From contig NZ_PJNH01000001.1 of assembly GCF_002844535.1 (NCBI RefSeq), positions 496,001 through 560,000 on the forward strand: a stretch of 64,000 nt of DNA. The letters are read 5' to 3'. Source of the DNA: Halalkalibacillus sediminis. Lineage in GTDB: Bacteria > Bacillota > Bacilli > Bacillales > Alkalibacillaceae. Positions 9,609 through 19,424 of the stretch are shown one piece after another; positions within the stretch are counted from its first letter, which is position 1; every line of letters starts with the position of its first letter. Under the pieces are notes generated by a model. The model was not told where the DNA came from and did no database searches. It worked only from the letters and a program-made list of their open reading frames with translations. The position numbers were made by a program, and so were the translations under genes.

Positions 9609-10322
9609 GTGAGTGAAGAAAAACAAAACCCAAACCAAGAAGATGATCAATCAAGTGCTTTAGTAGAGAAAATCAAACAATTAGGTCAAACGAATTTACC
9701 TGCATCGCCAGAATCGAATATTCATGTATTACCTATCATCGGACAAATTGAAGGTCACTTACAATTACCTTCCAAGAACAAAACGACCAAGTACGAACAC
9801 ATAATTCCTCAAATTGTAGCTATTGAGCAAAACCCTAAAATTGAAGGAGTCATTCTAATTTTAAATACAGTTGGTGGTGATGTGGAGGCTGGTCTTGCGA
9901 TTTCAGAAATGATTGCATCGATTTCCAAACCTACAGTTTCAATTGTTTTAGGTGGTGGGCACTCTATAGGGGTACCTATAGCAACAAGTGCAACGTATTC
10001 GTTCATAACTGAAACAGCCACTATGACTATACATCCTATCAGGCTTACTGGTCTTGTTATTGGCGTTCCTCAAACATTTGAATACCTTGATAAAATGCAA
10101 GATCGCGTCATTAATTTCGTGGTTAGACATTCTTCTGTTTCAGAGGAACAATTAAAAGACTTGATGTTTGCAAAAGGTAATTTAACAAGAGATATAGGAA
10201 CGAATGTGGTTGGAGAAGATGCAGTTAAATATGGATTGATAGACGGAATCGGTGGAGTGAAGGAAGCAATTGAAAAGCTGAATGAGTTGATTGATCAGGA
10301 TGATGAGAAGGTGGTCCAATGA
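9609..10322 (+). CDS. tepA: ClpP-like serine protease, translocation-enhancing protein
   Basis: The protein resembles B. subtilis TepA (YmfB), a cytoplasmic ClpP-fold protease reported to affect export of secreted proteins and degradation of spore SASP. The core has [12 protein letters not shown], the serine motif GGGHSIGVP and [14 protein letters not shown] prefer GTG 9609 ([10 protein letters not shown]...) because its spacing from AAAGGATGG (9589-9596) is normal and the family starts there. ATG 9594 overlaps that site. It overlaps ylzJ by four bases. Confidence 0.85.
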   Translation: MSEEKQNPNQEDDQSSALVEKIKQLGQTNLPASPESNIHVLPIIGQIEGHLQLPSKNKTTKYEHIIPQIVAIEQNPKIEGVILILNTVGGDVEAGLAISEMIASISKPTVSIVLGGGHSIGVPIATSATYSFITETATMTIHPIRLTGLVIGVPQTFEYLDKMQDRVINFVVRHSSVSEEQLKDLMFAKGNLTRDIGTNVVGEDAVKYGLIDGIGGVKEAIEKLNELIDQDDEKVVQ

Positions 10323-10528
10323 TATTATACACTCCATTATTTGAAGAAGAAATTTTCGGCGAAGAGGAATCCTATGATGAGTTTCACTGGGTAACAATCA
10401 ACTATGCGACCTTAAAATTAAAACGTGATACGGAGACAAACTCTTATCAAATCGTTCATATGAATTCTACAGACCCAGGTGACTATTTGCGTCAAGAGTT
10501 TCAACCAGGAGTTATTTATCGAATATGA
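10319..10528 (+). CDS. ylzJ: YlzJ-like small protein
   Basis: The 69-residue protein begins [14 protein letters not shown] and ends with PGVIYRI, as in the YlzJ family of Bacillaceae. The function is unknown. The ATGA overlap with the end of tepA indicates translational coupling. The same small gene sits between ymfB/tepA and spoIIIE in B. subtilis, so synteny supports the call. Confidence 0.85.
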   Translation: MILYTPLFEEEIFGEEESYDEFHWVTINYATLKLKRDTETNSYQIVHMNSTDPGDYLRQEFQPGVIYRI

Positions 10529-10552
10529 GTCATATCTCAACCCATAAAATTA

Positions 10553-10561
10553 TGCTATAAT
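10553..10561 (+). promoter_or_regulatory. Extended -10 promoter before spoIIIE
   Basis: TGCTATAAT is a perfect TATAAT with the TGn extension. No good -35 is visible 17 bp upstream, which an extended -10 can tolerate. Confidence 0.5.
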
Positions 10562-10574
10562 AATGATAGGTTAA

Positions 10575-10597
10575 AAGCAGCCACCAAAAGGCTGCTT
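10575..10597 (+). other. Hairpin in the spoIIIE leader
   Basis: Eight-base-pair stem AAGCAGCC/GGCTGCTT with a 7-nt loop, followed by CACTTATTT rather than a clean T run. It lies downstream of the extended -10 element. It could be a weak terminator for ylzJ or a leader hairpin. Confidence 0.5.
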
Positions 10598-10621
10598 CAC
10601 TTATTTATGAGGTGAGAAGAG

Positions 10622-12898
10622 ATGGCAAAACGTAAAAAGAAAAAGCAAAACAACAAAAAAAGACAATCTACCTTAAAATTTGAACTCATTGGATTAGGAT
10701 TGATATTGATCGCCATTTTTTCAAGTGGTATACAACCGATTGGTGAGGGTTTCATTCCACAGTCTCTTGTAACACTTTTACAGTGGTTTTTCGGTTTCTG
10801 GTACATCCTAGTCAGTTTATTCATTTTTATACTAGGCCTTTATTTAATGATTAAACGTGAATGGCCATCTTTCTTTAACACGAAATGGATTGGTTCATAC
10901 ATATTATTTTTATCTGTGTTGTTATACACACATGTTCAAACCTTTGAGGGACCGATATTAAACACAGAGGGATTATCTATATTCACGGTGACGTGGGACT
11001 ATTTCGATGCATATCAAGCAGGTGAAGTAAGTTACTCTAGTATCGGTGGAGGAATGATTGGGGCTTTATTATTTGCCTCTAGCTTCTATTTGTTATCGGC
11101 TGCGGGAGCCAAAATCATTGCGGTTTTTGGTGTTATTATTGGAGTAGTTTTGATTACAGAAATTTCTCTAACGGATGTTACATCAAAATATTTTGCTAAA
11201 ATTAAGAGTTTTTATGAAAACGTAAAAGAAAAAAGGCAAAAAGCCAAAGCTGAGAAACAGCAAAAAATCGAGTCTCAAAATGAGAATGATACAGTTATTT
11301 CAGCTGATGATCAGCCAGTAATTGAGGATTTTCAAAATAATTTAGAATCAAGTGAGACTTATGACGAACCAGAAGAGCCAGTTGAAACGATTGAAACTAA
11401 ACAATGGACTGAGCAAGTGGACTCGGCAGAAGAAGGCGGAGAAGAAATTCAAGATTTACCGATGACGGAAGTTGAAAATGAGTCTTATAAACTTCCATCT
11501 CTACAATTATTGGAGAGCCCCAAAGTCCATTCTCAACAGCATGAAAAATCTCAAATTCAATCTACCGTAAAGAAACTTGAGCAAACTTTCCACAGTTTCG
11601 GGGTGAAAGCAAAAGTCACAAAGGTTCACGTTGGCCCAGCAGTTACAAAATATGAAGTGTATCCTGATGTCGGGGTTAAGGTCAGTAAAATAGTGAATTT
11701 ACATGATGATCTTGCTTTAGCGTTGGCTGCTAAAGATATCCGGATTGAAGCTCCTATACCAGGTAAATCGGCTATAGGAATTGAGGTTCCTAACTCTGAG
11801 GTTGCTCAAGTTTCCCTCAGGGAAGTTATGCAGAAAAAGATTCAAGACCCAGCTAAGTTATTATTCGGTCTAGGAAGAGATATCGCTGGTGATGCGGTAT
11901 CGGCTGAGTTGAATAAAATGCCTCACATGTTGATTGCTGGTGCAACAGGAAGCGGTAAAAGTGTCTGTGTGAACGGAATAATTACAAGCATTCTGTTGAG
12001 AGCTAAGCCGCATGAAGTTAAAATGATGATGATTGACCCGAAGAAAGTAGAGTTGAATGTATACAACGGGATTCCACATCTTTTAGCTCCCGTTGTGACT
12101 GACCCTAAGAAAGCTGCTAAAGCTTTAAAGAAAATCGTTTCTGAAATGGAAAGACGCTATGATTTATTTTCTGATACAGGAACTAGGAATATTGAAGGAT
12201 ACAATGAGTATGTAAACAAAGTGAATGAGGAAGAAGGGGAGAATCATCCTCACCTTCCGTATGTAGTTGTTCTGATTGATGAGTTGGCAGACCTGATGAT
12301 GGTTGCTTCCAATGAAGTAGAAGATGCGATTACCCGTCTTGCACAAATGGCTAGAGCCGCAGGTATTCACCTGATCATTGCTACTCAACGTCCGTCTGTT
12401 GATGTTATTACTGGTGTAATTAAAGCAAATATCCCTTCTCGAATTGCATTTAGTGTATCCTCTGCAACTGATTCTCGTACAATACTGGATGGCGGCGGGG
12501 CTGAAAAGCTGTTAGGTAAAGGTGATATGTTGTTCTTACCTGTCGGAGCATCCAAACCAACTAGAATCCAGGGTGCGTTTTTATCAGATCAAGAGGTAGA
12601 ACGTGTGGTTGACTTCTGTATAGAGCAACAAAAAGCTCAATATCAAGAAGAAATGATCCCTGATGAGACCAATGAATCATACGAAGAAGTAGATGACGAA
12701 TTATTCGAAGATGCTGTTCAATTAGTTTTAGAGATGCAAAGCGCAAGTGTATCGATGTTACAAAGAAAATTCCGTGTAGGATATACAAGAGCTGCACGTT
12801 TAATCGATGCTATGGAAGATAGAGGGATTGTGGGACCATATGAAGGTAGTAAGCCGAGAAAAGTATTGTCTTCTGAACCAGAACAGCATACACAGTAA
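10622..12898 (+). CDS. spoIIIE: DNA translocase SpoIIIE/FtsK
   Basis: The 758-residue ATPase pumps the chromosome into the forespore across the sporulation septum and clears trapped DNA at division. It has a basic N-terminus, about four membrane segments (residues 18-180), and an acidic linker (190-290). The motor follows, with Walker A GATGSGKS near residues 440-447 and Walker [15 protein letters not shown]-terminal gamma winged helix ([21 protein letters not shown]) reads the SRS sequences. Sequence and position next to ylzJ favour SpoIIIE over the second paralogue SftA. Confidence 0.95.
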   Translation: MAKRKKKKQNNKKRQSTLKFELIGLGLILIAIFSSGIQPIGEGFIPQSLVTLLQWFFGFWYILVSLFIFILGLYLMIKREWPSFFNTKWIGSYILFLSVLLYTHVQTFEGPILNTEGLSIFTVTWDYFDAYQAGEVSYSSIGGGMIGALLFASSFYLLSAAGAKIIAVFGVIIGVVLITEISLTDVTSKYFAKIKSFYENVKEKRQKAKAEKQQKIESQNENDTVISADDQPVIEDFQNNLESSETYDEPEEPVETIETKQWTEQVDSAEEGGEEIQDLPMTEVENESYKLPSLQLLESPKVHSQQHEKSQIQSTVKKLEQTFHSFGVKAKVTKVHVGPAVTKYEVYPDVGVKVSKIVNLHDDLALALAAKDIRIEAPIPGKSAIGIEVPNSEVAQVSLREVMQKKIQDPAKLLFGLGRDIAGDAVSAELNKMPHMLIAGATGSGKSVCVNGIITSILLRAKPHEVKMMMIDPKKVELNVYNGIPHLLAPVVTDPKKAAKALKKIVSEMERRYDLFSDTGTRNIEGYNEYVNKVNEEEGENHPHLPYVVVLIDELADLMMVASNEVEDAITRLAQMARAAGIHLIIATQRPSVDVITGVIKANIPSRIAFSVSSATDSRTILDGGGAEKLLGKGDMLFLPVGASKPTRIQGAFLSDQEVERVVDFCIEQQKAQYQEEMIPDETNESYEEVDDELFEDAVQLVLEMQSASVSMLQRKFRVGYTRAARLIDAMEDRGIVGPYEGSKPRKVLSSEPEQHTQ

Positions 12899-12964
12899 AA
12901 TCGTCTAAATTTTTATAATTGATTTTCTATTTATTTTGTTTGCCAGTCATGGTATATTTAGTAG

Positions 12965-13000
12965 GAAAGTTGTCGTTTCTTGGAACTACAACTTTCTTTT
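12965..13000 (+). terminator. spoIIIE terminator
   Basis: Nine-base-pair stem GAAAGTTGT/ACAACTTTC (12965-12973, 12988-12996) with a 14-nt loop and TTTT. A TGGTATATT extended -10-like sequence lies just upstream, so it could also act in the leader of the next gene. Confidence 0.7.
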
Positions 13001-13046
13001 ATACTTATTTTTTACGCATCGATAACACAATTGAGGGGGTAATATT

Positions 13047-14237
13047 ATGAAAATGCGTAATTTTCTAATGATCGTTGCAATGCTGTTTGCACTCAGCTTT
13101 GTACTGGTTGCTTGTGGATCTTCTGACGATAGTGAAGAAGGTTCAAATGGCGATGACACGTCTGAAGAAACAGATAGCGGCGATAGCGAAAGCTCAGATG
13201 AAGAATCTGGCGAAAGTAGTGAAGAAGGTTCTGAAGGTGAATCAGCATCAGGTGACTTCTCTGCTGCAATGGTAACAGACGTTGGTGGAGTTGACGATAA
13301 ATCATTCAACCAATCTGCTTGGGAAGGTCTTCAAGCTTTTGGAGATGAAAATGGTTTAACTGAAGGCGACGGGTATGCTTATGCTCAATCGAATTCAAAC
13401 GGTGACTATGAGCCGAACTTAACTCGTTTGACAAAACAAGGTTATAATCTTGTTTTTGGAATCGGTTTCAAACTGACTGATGCGATCACGAAAGTTGCTC
13501 AGCAGAACCCTGACACTAACTACGCTCTTGTAGACGCAGTATCAGAAGCTGAAAACGTTGCTAACATTGTCTTCAAAGAACATCAAGGTTCTTTCTTGGC
13601 TGGTGTAGCTGCAGCGAATAAAACAGAATCAAAGCAAGTTGGTTTCGTTGGTGGTATCGATTCTCCACTAATCAACAAATTTGAAGCTGGTTTCGAAGCT
13701 GGAGTTAAATCCGTAGATTCTAGCATCGAAGTTGAAGTTCAATATGCAGAAAGCTTTGATGATGCTGCTCGCGGACGTCAAATCGCTTCTAGCATGTATA
13801 ACAGTGGCATTGATGTTATTTATCACGCTGCTGGTGGTGCAGGTAATGGTGTATTCAACGAAGCAAAAGACATCAAAAACAATGACCCTGAAGCTTATGT
13901 ATGGGTAATTGGGGTTGACCGTGACCAATACGAAGAAGGTGCTGTGACAGTTGATGGCACTGACTACAACGTGACGTTGACTTCAATGGTTAAACGTGTT
14001 GACAACGCAGTTGTAGACGTTTCTACTCGCGCAATGGAAGGTGACTTCCCAGGCGGTGAAACGATCGAATATGGTCTGGAAGATGAAGGTGTAAGCATTG
14101 CTCGTACGAATGAGGAAGCGTTCACTGAAGAAATCGGAACAGCAGTAGATGAATGGCAACAGAAAATCCTTGACGGTGAAGTTGAGGTACCATCTACTCG
14201 TGAAGATCTAGAAACATTCTTGAGTGAAATGGAATAG
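13047..14237 (+). CDS. nupN: BMP-family nucleoside-binding lipoprotein
   Basis: The protein is the extracellular substrate-binding component of a nucleoside ABC importer (B. subtilis YufN/NupN type). It has a lipoprotein signal ending LVAC at residues 20-23, then an acidic Ser/Asp/Glu linker of about 50 residues. The PBP1-like BMP domain starts DFSAAMVTDVGGVDDKSFNQ and includes GSFLAGVAA and FVGGIDSPLI. GAGGGGG precedes ATG 13047. The long acidic tether is typical of lipoproteins in halophilic bacilli. The adjacent ATPase and two permeases complete the transporter. Confidence 0.88.
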   Translation: MKMRNFLMIVAMLFALSFVLVACGSSDDSEEGSNGDDTSEETDSGDSESSDEESGESSEEGSEGESASGDFSAAMVTDVGGVDDKSFNQSAWEGLQAFGDENGLTEGDGYAYAQSNSNGDYEPNLTRLTKQGYNLVFGIGFKLTDAITKVAQQNPDTNYALVDAVSEAENVANIVFKEHQGSFLAGVAAANKTESKQVGFVGGIDSPLINKFEAGFEAGVKSVDSSIEVEVQYAESFDDAARGRQIASSMYNSGIDVIYHAAGGAGNGVFNEAKDIKNNDPEAYVWVIGVDRDQYEEGAVTVDGTDYNVTLTSMVKRVDNAVVDVSTRAMEGDFPGGETIEYGLEDEGVSIARTNEEAFTEEIGTAVDEWQQKILDGEVEVPSTREDLETFLSEME

Positions 14238-14242
14238 TAGAG

Positions 14243-14270
14243 AAAAAGGTTAGCTTGCCTAGCCTTTTTT
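14243..14270 (+). terminator. nupN intrinsic terminator 1
   Basis: Stem AAAAGGTTAG/CTAGCCTTTT (14244-14253, 14259-14268) with a 5-nt loop, then two further Ts. Confidence 0.82.
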
Positions 14271-14303
14271 CTACCCTTTTCTTAACACCTATATTGTAAG
14301 AAG

Positions 14304-14352
14304 ATATCCGAATGAAGCGCATTTTTCGGTGCGTTTCATTAGGATATTTTTC
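14304..14352 (+). terminator. Second hairpin-plus-T terminator before nupO
   Basis: Long stem with ATATCC/GGATAT (14304-14309, 14342-14347) and AATGAAGCGCA/TGCGTTTCATT (14311-14321, 14330-14340) separated by one mismatch. The loop is 8 nt and TTTTT follows. It lies between the binding protein and its ATPase gene, so it may reduce read-through into nupOPQ. Confidence 0.75.
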
Positions 14353-14421
14353 ATTTTACATATGAATCATATTTCATCATAGCGTCCTAAAGTAAAGTAA
14401 AGATCGAGGGAGTGAGAGGTA

Positions 14422-15951
14422 ATGGAGGATTACGTTATTGAAATGTTAGATATCCGTAAGGAATTTCCTGGAGTGGTTGCGAATGATAATGTAACGCTTC
14501 AAGTTAAAAAAGGGGAAATTCATGCACTACTAGGCGAAAATGGTGCCGGAAAGTCTACATTGATGAACGTCCTTTTTGGATTATATCAACCTGAAAAAGG
14601 TAAAATTCGCGTCCGTGGTAAAGACGTTAAAATTACCGGTCCGGAAGTGGCGAATAGTTACGGGATCGGTATGGTACACCAGCATTTCATGTTAGTTGAT
14701 ACATTCACGGTCACAGAAAACATTATCTTAGGTAGTGAACCGAAAAAAGGTGTAAACATTGATAATGCGACTGCAGAAAAAGATGTGAAAAGAATTTCAG
14801 ACGAATACGGCCTTCGTGTGGATCCGAAAGCATTGATCCGAAATATTTCAGTTGGAATGCAACAGCGTGTTGAGATCTTAAAAATGTTGTATAGAAAAGC
14901 TGACATTTTAATTTTGGACGAACCGACTGCAGTTTTAACACCACAAGAAATCAAAGAATTGATGGAAATCATGAGATCACTTGTTAAAGAAGGAAAGTCG
15001 ATCATATTGATTACACATAAACTGAAAGAGATTATGGAAGTAGCGGATCGCTGCACAGTTATCCGAAAAGGGCAAGGAATCGATACGGTTGATGTCAGTA
15101 AAACGAACACTGATGAACTTGCTTCATTGATGGTGGGGCGCGATGTGTCCTTTAAAACAGAAAAAAAGCCATCTTCTCCTAAGGAAGTGGCGCTATCTAT
15201 AAAAGATTTATCCGTTAAAGATTCGAGAGATGTCGAGATGGTTCGCAAATTGAACCTTGATGTTCGAAAAGGTGAAATTATCGGAATTGCAGGTGTCGAC
15301 GGAAACGGTCAATCAGAATTGATTGAAGCGATCACTGGATTGCGTAAAACCGAATCCGGAACGGTCAAACTTGGTGAGCAAAATATAACAAGTTTTAAAC
15401 CTAGAAAAGTGACCGAAGCAGGGGTAGGACACATTCCACAAGACCGCCATAAGTTTGGTCTTGTATTGGACTACCCAATGGGTGAGAACATGGTTTTACA
15501 ATCATACTATCAAAAACCGTTCTCGAATATGGGAATCTTGAACTTCAAGAAAATCTATCAATATGCAGATCGTTTAATTGAAGAATATGACGTACGTACT
15601 CCGAGCAGTCAGACTTACGCACGTGCGTTATCAGGCGGAAACCAGCAGAAAGCGATCATCGGCCGTGAGATTGACCGCTCACCGGATCTCTTGATTGCTG
15701 CTCAGCCTACTCGTGGACTGGATGTTGGCGCAATCGAATTTATTCATAAAAAGTTAATTGAAGAACGTGACAATGATCGTGCGGTTTTACTGGTTTCATT
15801 TGAATTAGATGAAATTATGAACGTTAGTGATCGGATTGCGGTCATGTACGAAGGTGAAATAGTCGACATTGTAAAGCCTGAAGAAACAAATGAGCAGGAA
15901 CTCGGCTTATTGATGGCAGGCAGTAAACGTGAGAAAGCGGGGGATGCATAA
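14422..15951 (+). CDS. nupO: Nucleoside ABC transporter, tandem ATP-binding subunit
   Basis: The 509-residue protein has two ABC ATPase domains in one chain, as in the sugar/nucleoside (RbsA-like) family. The first has Walker A GENGAGKST (residues 38-46), an unusual signature ISVGMQQRVEI and Walker B ILILDEPTAVLTP. The second, from about residue 255, has GVDGNGQSE, the signature LSGGNQQK and LLIAAQPTRGLD in place of the usual Walker B Asp-Glu, so it is probably less active. It powers nucleoside uptake with the permeases encoded next, and its stop overlaps the nupP start (TAATG). Confidence 0.9.
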   Translation: MEDYVIEMLDIRKEFPGVVANDNVTLQVKKGEIHALLGENGAGKSTLMNVLFGLYQPEKGKIRVRGKDVKITGPEVANSYGIGMVHQHFMLVDTFTVTENIILGSEPKKGVNIDNATAEKDVKRISDEYGLRVDPKALIRNISVGMQQRVEILKMLYRKADILILDEPTAVLTPQEIKELMEIMRSLVKEGKSIILITHKLKEIMEVADRCTVIRKGQGIDTVDVSKTNTDELASLMVGRDVSFKTEKKPSSPKEVALSIKDLSVKDSRDVEMVRKLNLDVRKGEIIGIAGVDGNGQSELIEAITGLRKTESGTVKLGEQNITSFKPRKVTEAGVGHIPQDRHKFGLVLDYPMGENMVLQSYYQKPFSNMGILNFKKIYQYADRLIEEYDVRTPSSQTYARALSGGNQQKAIIGREIDRSPDLLIAAQPTRGLDVGAIEFIHKKLIEERDNDRAVLLVSFELDEIMNVSDRIAVMYEGEIVDIVKPEETNEQELGLLMAGSKREKAGDA

Positions 15952-17039
15952 TGGGTTTACAGCGTTTGAATAGTTTGACGATCCCTCTCGTTTCCATTGT
16001 TTTTGGTCTATTAGCTGGTGCTATTATCATGTTGCTTTTTGGCTATAATCCGGTGGAAGGATATCTTGCATTATGGGAAGGGGCCTTTGGTGATAAGTAC
16101 TTTACTGGAGAAACTATCCGCCTGATCACGCCTTACATATTTTCAGGTCTAGCGGTAGCATTTGCTTTCCGTACAGGATTGTTGAATATAGGGGTAGAAG
16201 GCCAAGTGTTTATGGGTTGGCTTGCTTCTGTTTGGGTTGGAACAGCGTTTCAACTTCCAACTATCATACATTTGCCTCTTGCGATTTTGGCAGCTGCTAT
16301 AGCAGGTGGACTTTGGGGCTTCATTCCAGGGTATTTAAAAGCACGTTTCGAAGTGCATGAAGTAATCGTAACGATTATGATGAACTATATTGCTCTTTAC
16401 GTTACAAATGCCATCATCCGGACTTATTTGGCAGAAGCTGGTGGAGAAAGCACAGATAATGTAGCCCAGTCTGCATCACTTAAAACAAATTGGTTATCTG
16501 AATTTATGGGTTATTCTAATGTTCACTGGGGAATTCTGATTGCTTTGTTTGGTGCCCTGGTCATATGGTACTTAGTTGAACGCACGACATTAGGATTTGA
16601 ACAGCGAGCTGTCGGGTTTAACCGTTATGCTTCGAAGTATGCCGGTATGAACGTTAAGAAAAACATCATCTTTTCCATGGTGATTTCTGGTGGTCTTGCA
16701 GGACTGGCTGGAGCTATGGAAGGTTTAGGTACGTTCGGTTATATGGCACTTCACAGTGGATTTACGAACATCGGGTTCGACGGAATCGCAATCGCGTTAC
16801 TTGGTGGTAATACCGCAATAGGTGTCGTTTTTGCTGCTGGCTTATTCGGAATGTTGAAAAATGGTGCCTTAAATATGCAAGTTGGGGCAGGAGTGCCTCC
16901 TGAACTCGTAGATATCGTAACGGCGTTAATTATTTTCTTCGTTGCAGCAGGATTTATGATCATCTTATTAAAAGAAAGAATTATTGGCTTTTTCAATAAA
17001 GATAAAAAACAATCGAAAAATCAAAAGGAGGGGAAATAA
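15951..17039 (+). CDS. nupP: Nucleoside ABC transporter permease (YufP type)
   Basis: This 362-residue membrane protein of the BPD_transp_2 family has about eight to ten hydrophobic segments. It carries the family pattern GLLNIGVEGQVFMG near residue 75 and VHEVIVTIMMNYIA near residue 135. The TAATG overlap with nupO implies coupled translation. With NupQ it forms the transmembrane channel of the importer. The C-terminus is basic (KDKKQSKNQKEGK). Confidence 0.9.
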   Translation: MGLQRLNSLTIPLVSIVFGLLAGAIIMLLFGYNPVEGYLALWEGAFGDKYFTGETIRLITPYIFSGLAVAFAFRTGLLNIGVEGQVFMGWLASVWVGTAFQLPTIIHLPLAILAAAIAGGLWGFIPGYLKARFEVHEVIVTIMMNYIALYVTNAIIRTYLAEAGGESTDNVAQSASLKTNWLSEFMGYSNVHWGILIALFGALVIWYLVERTTLGFEQRAVGFNRYASKYAGMNVKKNIIFSMVISGGLAGLAGAMEGLGTFGYMALHSGFTNIGFDGIAIALLGGNTAIGVVFAAGLFGMLKNGALNMQVGAGVPPELVDIVTALIIFFVAAGFMIILLKERIIGFFNKDKKQSKNQKEGK

Positions 17040-18026
17040 ATGGACATTTTAGGATTCTTAACGACTGTCGTTCCCACCGCATTTTTCTATGCAGCCCCTC
17101 TTATTTTCACAGCTGTTGGTGGCGCTATCAGTGAACGTTCTGGTGTCATTAACATTGGTTTAGAAGGTTTAATGATCATGGGTGCCTTTGTTGGTATTGT
17201 ATTCAACTTATTAATGGGGCCGGTGATTATCAACGCGTTTGGTTCTGGATTCGGAGGAGATCTCACTCCTTGGTTGTCCATTATCGCGGCCGGAATTATC
17301 GGGGGAATTTTTGCGTTACTACTAGCATTAGCGAGTATTACTTTTAGAGCCGATCAAGTGGTAAGTGGTGTTGCGATCAACTTCCTCGCTCTAGGTATCG
17401 GAATTTTCTTTATTAAAGAAGTGTTCGGCGCTGGTCAAACAGACTTTGTTGATCATCCCTTTAATACGACAAGTATTCCGTTACTTTCCGAGATCCCATT
17501 TCTTGGACCAATCTTTTTTGAGCGTACATTTTACACGAACTGGTTAGCAGTGATTGTTGCGGTTCTTGCATGGTATGTCATGTTCAAAACACCGTTTGGT
17601 CTTCGATTGAGATCGGTTGGTGAGCATCCTCATGCAGCGGATACCATGGGGATAAACGTCAATCGTATGCGTTATATTGCTGTTGGTATTTCTGGAGTAC
17701 TCGGCGGAATCGGTGGTTCTGTTTTCGCTTTGACAGTAGCACAGAACTTTTCAGCATCGACGATCAGTGGACAAGGATTCATCGCTCTTGCTGCCAACGT
17801 ATTCGGAAAATGGCATCCACTAGGCGCTATGGGCGCAGCAATATTCTTCGGTGTTGCTCAAAGTTTAAGTGTAATCAGTCAAGGAATTCCTTTGCTAGAT
17901 GCAGTACCAGGCATCTATTTACAGATTGCACCTTACGTTTTAACAATCTTGGCGATTGCCGGATTTATAGGACGTGCTGAAGCACCGAAAGCATTGAATC
18001 AACCATTTATCAAAGGTACGAGATAA
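17040..18026 (+). CDS. nupQ: Nucleoside ABC transporter permease (YufQ type)
   Basis: This is the second permease of the same system, 328 residues, with SGVINIGLEGLMIMGAF near residue 35 and the RADQVVSGVAINFLALG segment. The ATG follows the nupP stop directly, with AGGAGGGG just upstream inside nupP's end. About eight hydrophobic helices are visible. A strong terminator closes the operon. Confidence 0.9.
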   Translation: MDILGFLTTVVPTAFFYAAPLIFTAVGGAISERSGVINIGLEGLMIMGAFVGIVFNLLMGPVIINAFGSGFGGDLTPWLSIIAAGIIGGIFALLLALASITFRADQVVSGVAINFLALGIGIFFIKEVFGAGQTDFVDHPFNTTSIPLLSEIPFLGPIFFERTFYTNWLAVIVAVLAWYVMFKTPFGLRLRSVGEHPHAADTMGINVNRMRYIAVGISGVLGGIGGSVFALTVAQNFSASTISGQGFIALAANVFGKWHPLGAMGAAIFFGVAQSLSVISQGIPLLDAVPGIYLQIAPYVLTILAIAGFIGRAEAPKALNQPFIKGTR

Positions 18027-18037
18027 TATAAAATCAT

Positions 18038-18068
18038 CTGGCCGTTCTATTGAACGGCCAGTTTTTTT
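18038..18068 (+). terminator. nup operon terminator
   Basis: Perfect 10-bp GC-rich stem CTGGCCGTTC/GAACGGCCAG (18038-18047, 18052-18061), tetraloop and seven Ts. Confidence 0.95.
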
Positions 18069-18137
18069 GTAGTCATTACATGTATTTATCCACTATTTAG
18101 GGTAAAATAGACCCAAGATATTATAAGGAGGATAATC

Positions 18138-19424
18138 ATGGAAGCACTCAAGCCTAAACAGATCGATCAATCGAATTATCGATTACACTTTTTGCGAACA
18201 AAAAAGTTTAAAACCAATACGATCGCATTGAAATTTTCGAGTCCTCTTGATCGAAAGACTATTACTGAGCGAGCATTATTGCCGTTCATTATGCAAAAAG
18301 GGACAGAAAATTATCCGTCGGAGTTGGAATTAAGACTTAAACTGGACGAAATGTATGGAGCGAAGTTCTCCATCAATAGCGGAAAAAAGGGTGAAAATCA
18401 TGTCATTACAGTAGTCCTGGATTTTGCTAATGACCAGTTCATCCCTGAAGAAGATCAGCTTGTAAAAAAAGCAATCAGTTTTCTTTATGAAGTAGTAGCC
18501 AATCCTAAAATCAACGACAATTCTTTCGATCCCACGATTGTGGAACGTGAAAAAGAAACATTGAAAAATAAAATACAATCCATCATCGATGAAAAAATGC
18601 AATATGCTAATATGCGTCTCATAGACAATATGTGTGAGAATGAAAAATTTGGTATTCATAGTCATGGATACTTGGAGGATTTACCAAACGTAAACGGCTC
18701 TACATTAGTGGAAACATACCAATCAATGTTGAATAACGATTCTTTAGATATCTTTGTAGTCGGTGATTTTAATGAAGATGATGTGAATGAACAATTCATT
18801 AATACTTTTACGATGAACAGGACCCCAAGACAAGAAAGTTTTTCTTCGGATCATAAAGAGGTGTCTGAAGTTAATGAGGTTGTTGAGGAACAAAAGCTTC
18901 AGCAAGCAAAACTGCACTTAGGTTTTAGAACAATGACGACATTCAAAGATGAGGATTATCGGGCGCTACAGGTATTTAATGGTATTTTTGGTGGCTACCC
19001 TCACTCAAAACTATTTATGAATGTTAGAGAAAAACATTCTCTTGCCTATTACGCAGCATCCAGAATCGAAAGTAATAAGGGATTATTATTTGTGTTTAGT
19101 GGTATAGCTCCCGATCAATATGATTTAGCTAAAAAAATTATAATTGAACAGTTTGAAGATATGAAAGCCGGTAAGATCACAGATGAAGAATTAGAGCAGA
19201 CGAAAAAAGCAATCATTCACCAAGTTAAGGAAACGATTGACCGTGCGGGTGGAATGGTTGAATGGTTTTATCAGCAATCGATTGGTGGATCCGAGAAGTC
19301 GATTGAAACAGTATTCGATGAAATCAATCAAGTGACTATAGAAGACATTGTAAAAATGGCGAACAAAGTGCAGTTAGATACTGTCTATTTATTGACAGCT
19401 ACCGGAGGTGAGAAAGATGAATAA
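18138..19424 (+). CDS. ymfF: M16-like protein YmfF, EF-P modification associated
   Basis: The 428-residue M16-fold protein lacks an HxxEH zinc site, so it is probably the non-catalytic partner of YmfH. It has the family segment RALLPFIMQKGTENYPS and then LRLKLDEMYGA. In B. subtilis the ymfF-ymfH-ymfI cluster is tied to 5-aminopentanol modification of elongation factor P. AAGGAGG precedes ATG 18138. The ribosome site of ymfH is inside its 3' end. Confidence 0.88.
   Translation: MEALKPKQIDQSNYRLHFLRTKKFKTNTIALKFSSPLDRKTITERALLPFIMQKGTENYPSELELRLKLDEMYGAKFSINSGKKGENHVITVVLDFANDQFIPEEDQLVKKAISFLYEVVANPKINDNSFDPTIVEREKETLKNKIQSIIDEKMQYANMRLIDNMCENEKFGIHSHGYLEDLPNVNGSTLVETYQSMLNNDSLDIFVVGDFNEDDVNEQFINTFTMNRTPRQESFSSDHKEVSEVNEVVEEQKLQQAKLHLGFRTMTTFKDEDYRALQVFNGIFGGYPHSKLFMNVREKHSLAYYAASRIESNKGLLFVFSGIAPDQYDLAKKIIIEQFEDMKAGKITDEELEQTKKAIIHQVKETIDRAGGMVEWFYQQSIGGSEKSIETVFDEINQVTIEDIVKMANKVQLDTVYLLTATGGEKDE

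Noticed and set aside
13093-13309. Open frames opposite the nupN linker
   Set aside because: They arise from the low-complexity Asp/Glu/Ser codons of the lipoprotein linker and have no start signals or family match.
14658-15248. 196-codon minus-strand frame inside nupO
   Set aside because: It is a shadow of the ABC ATPase gene with serine-rich nonsense and no recognisable domain.
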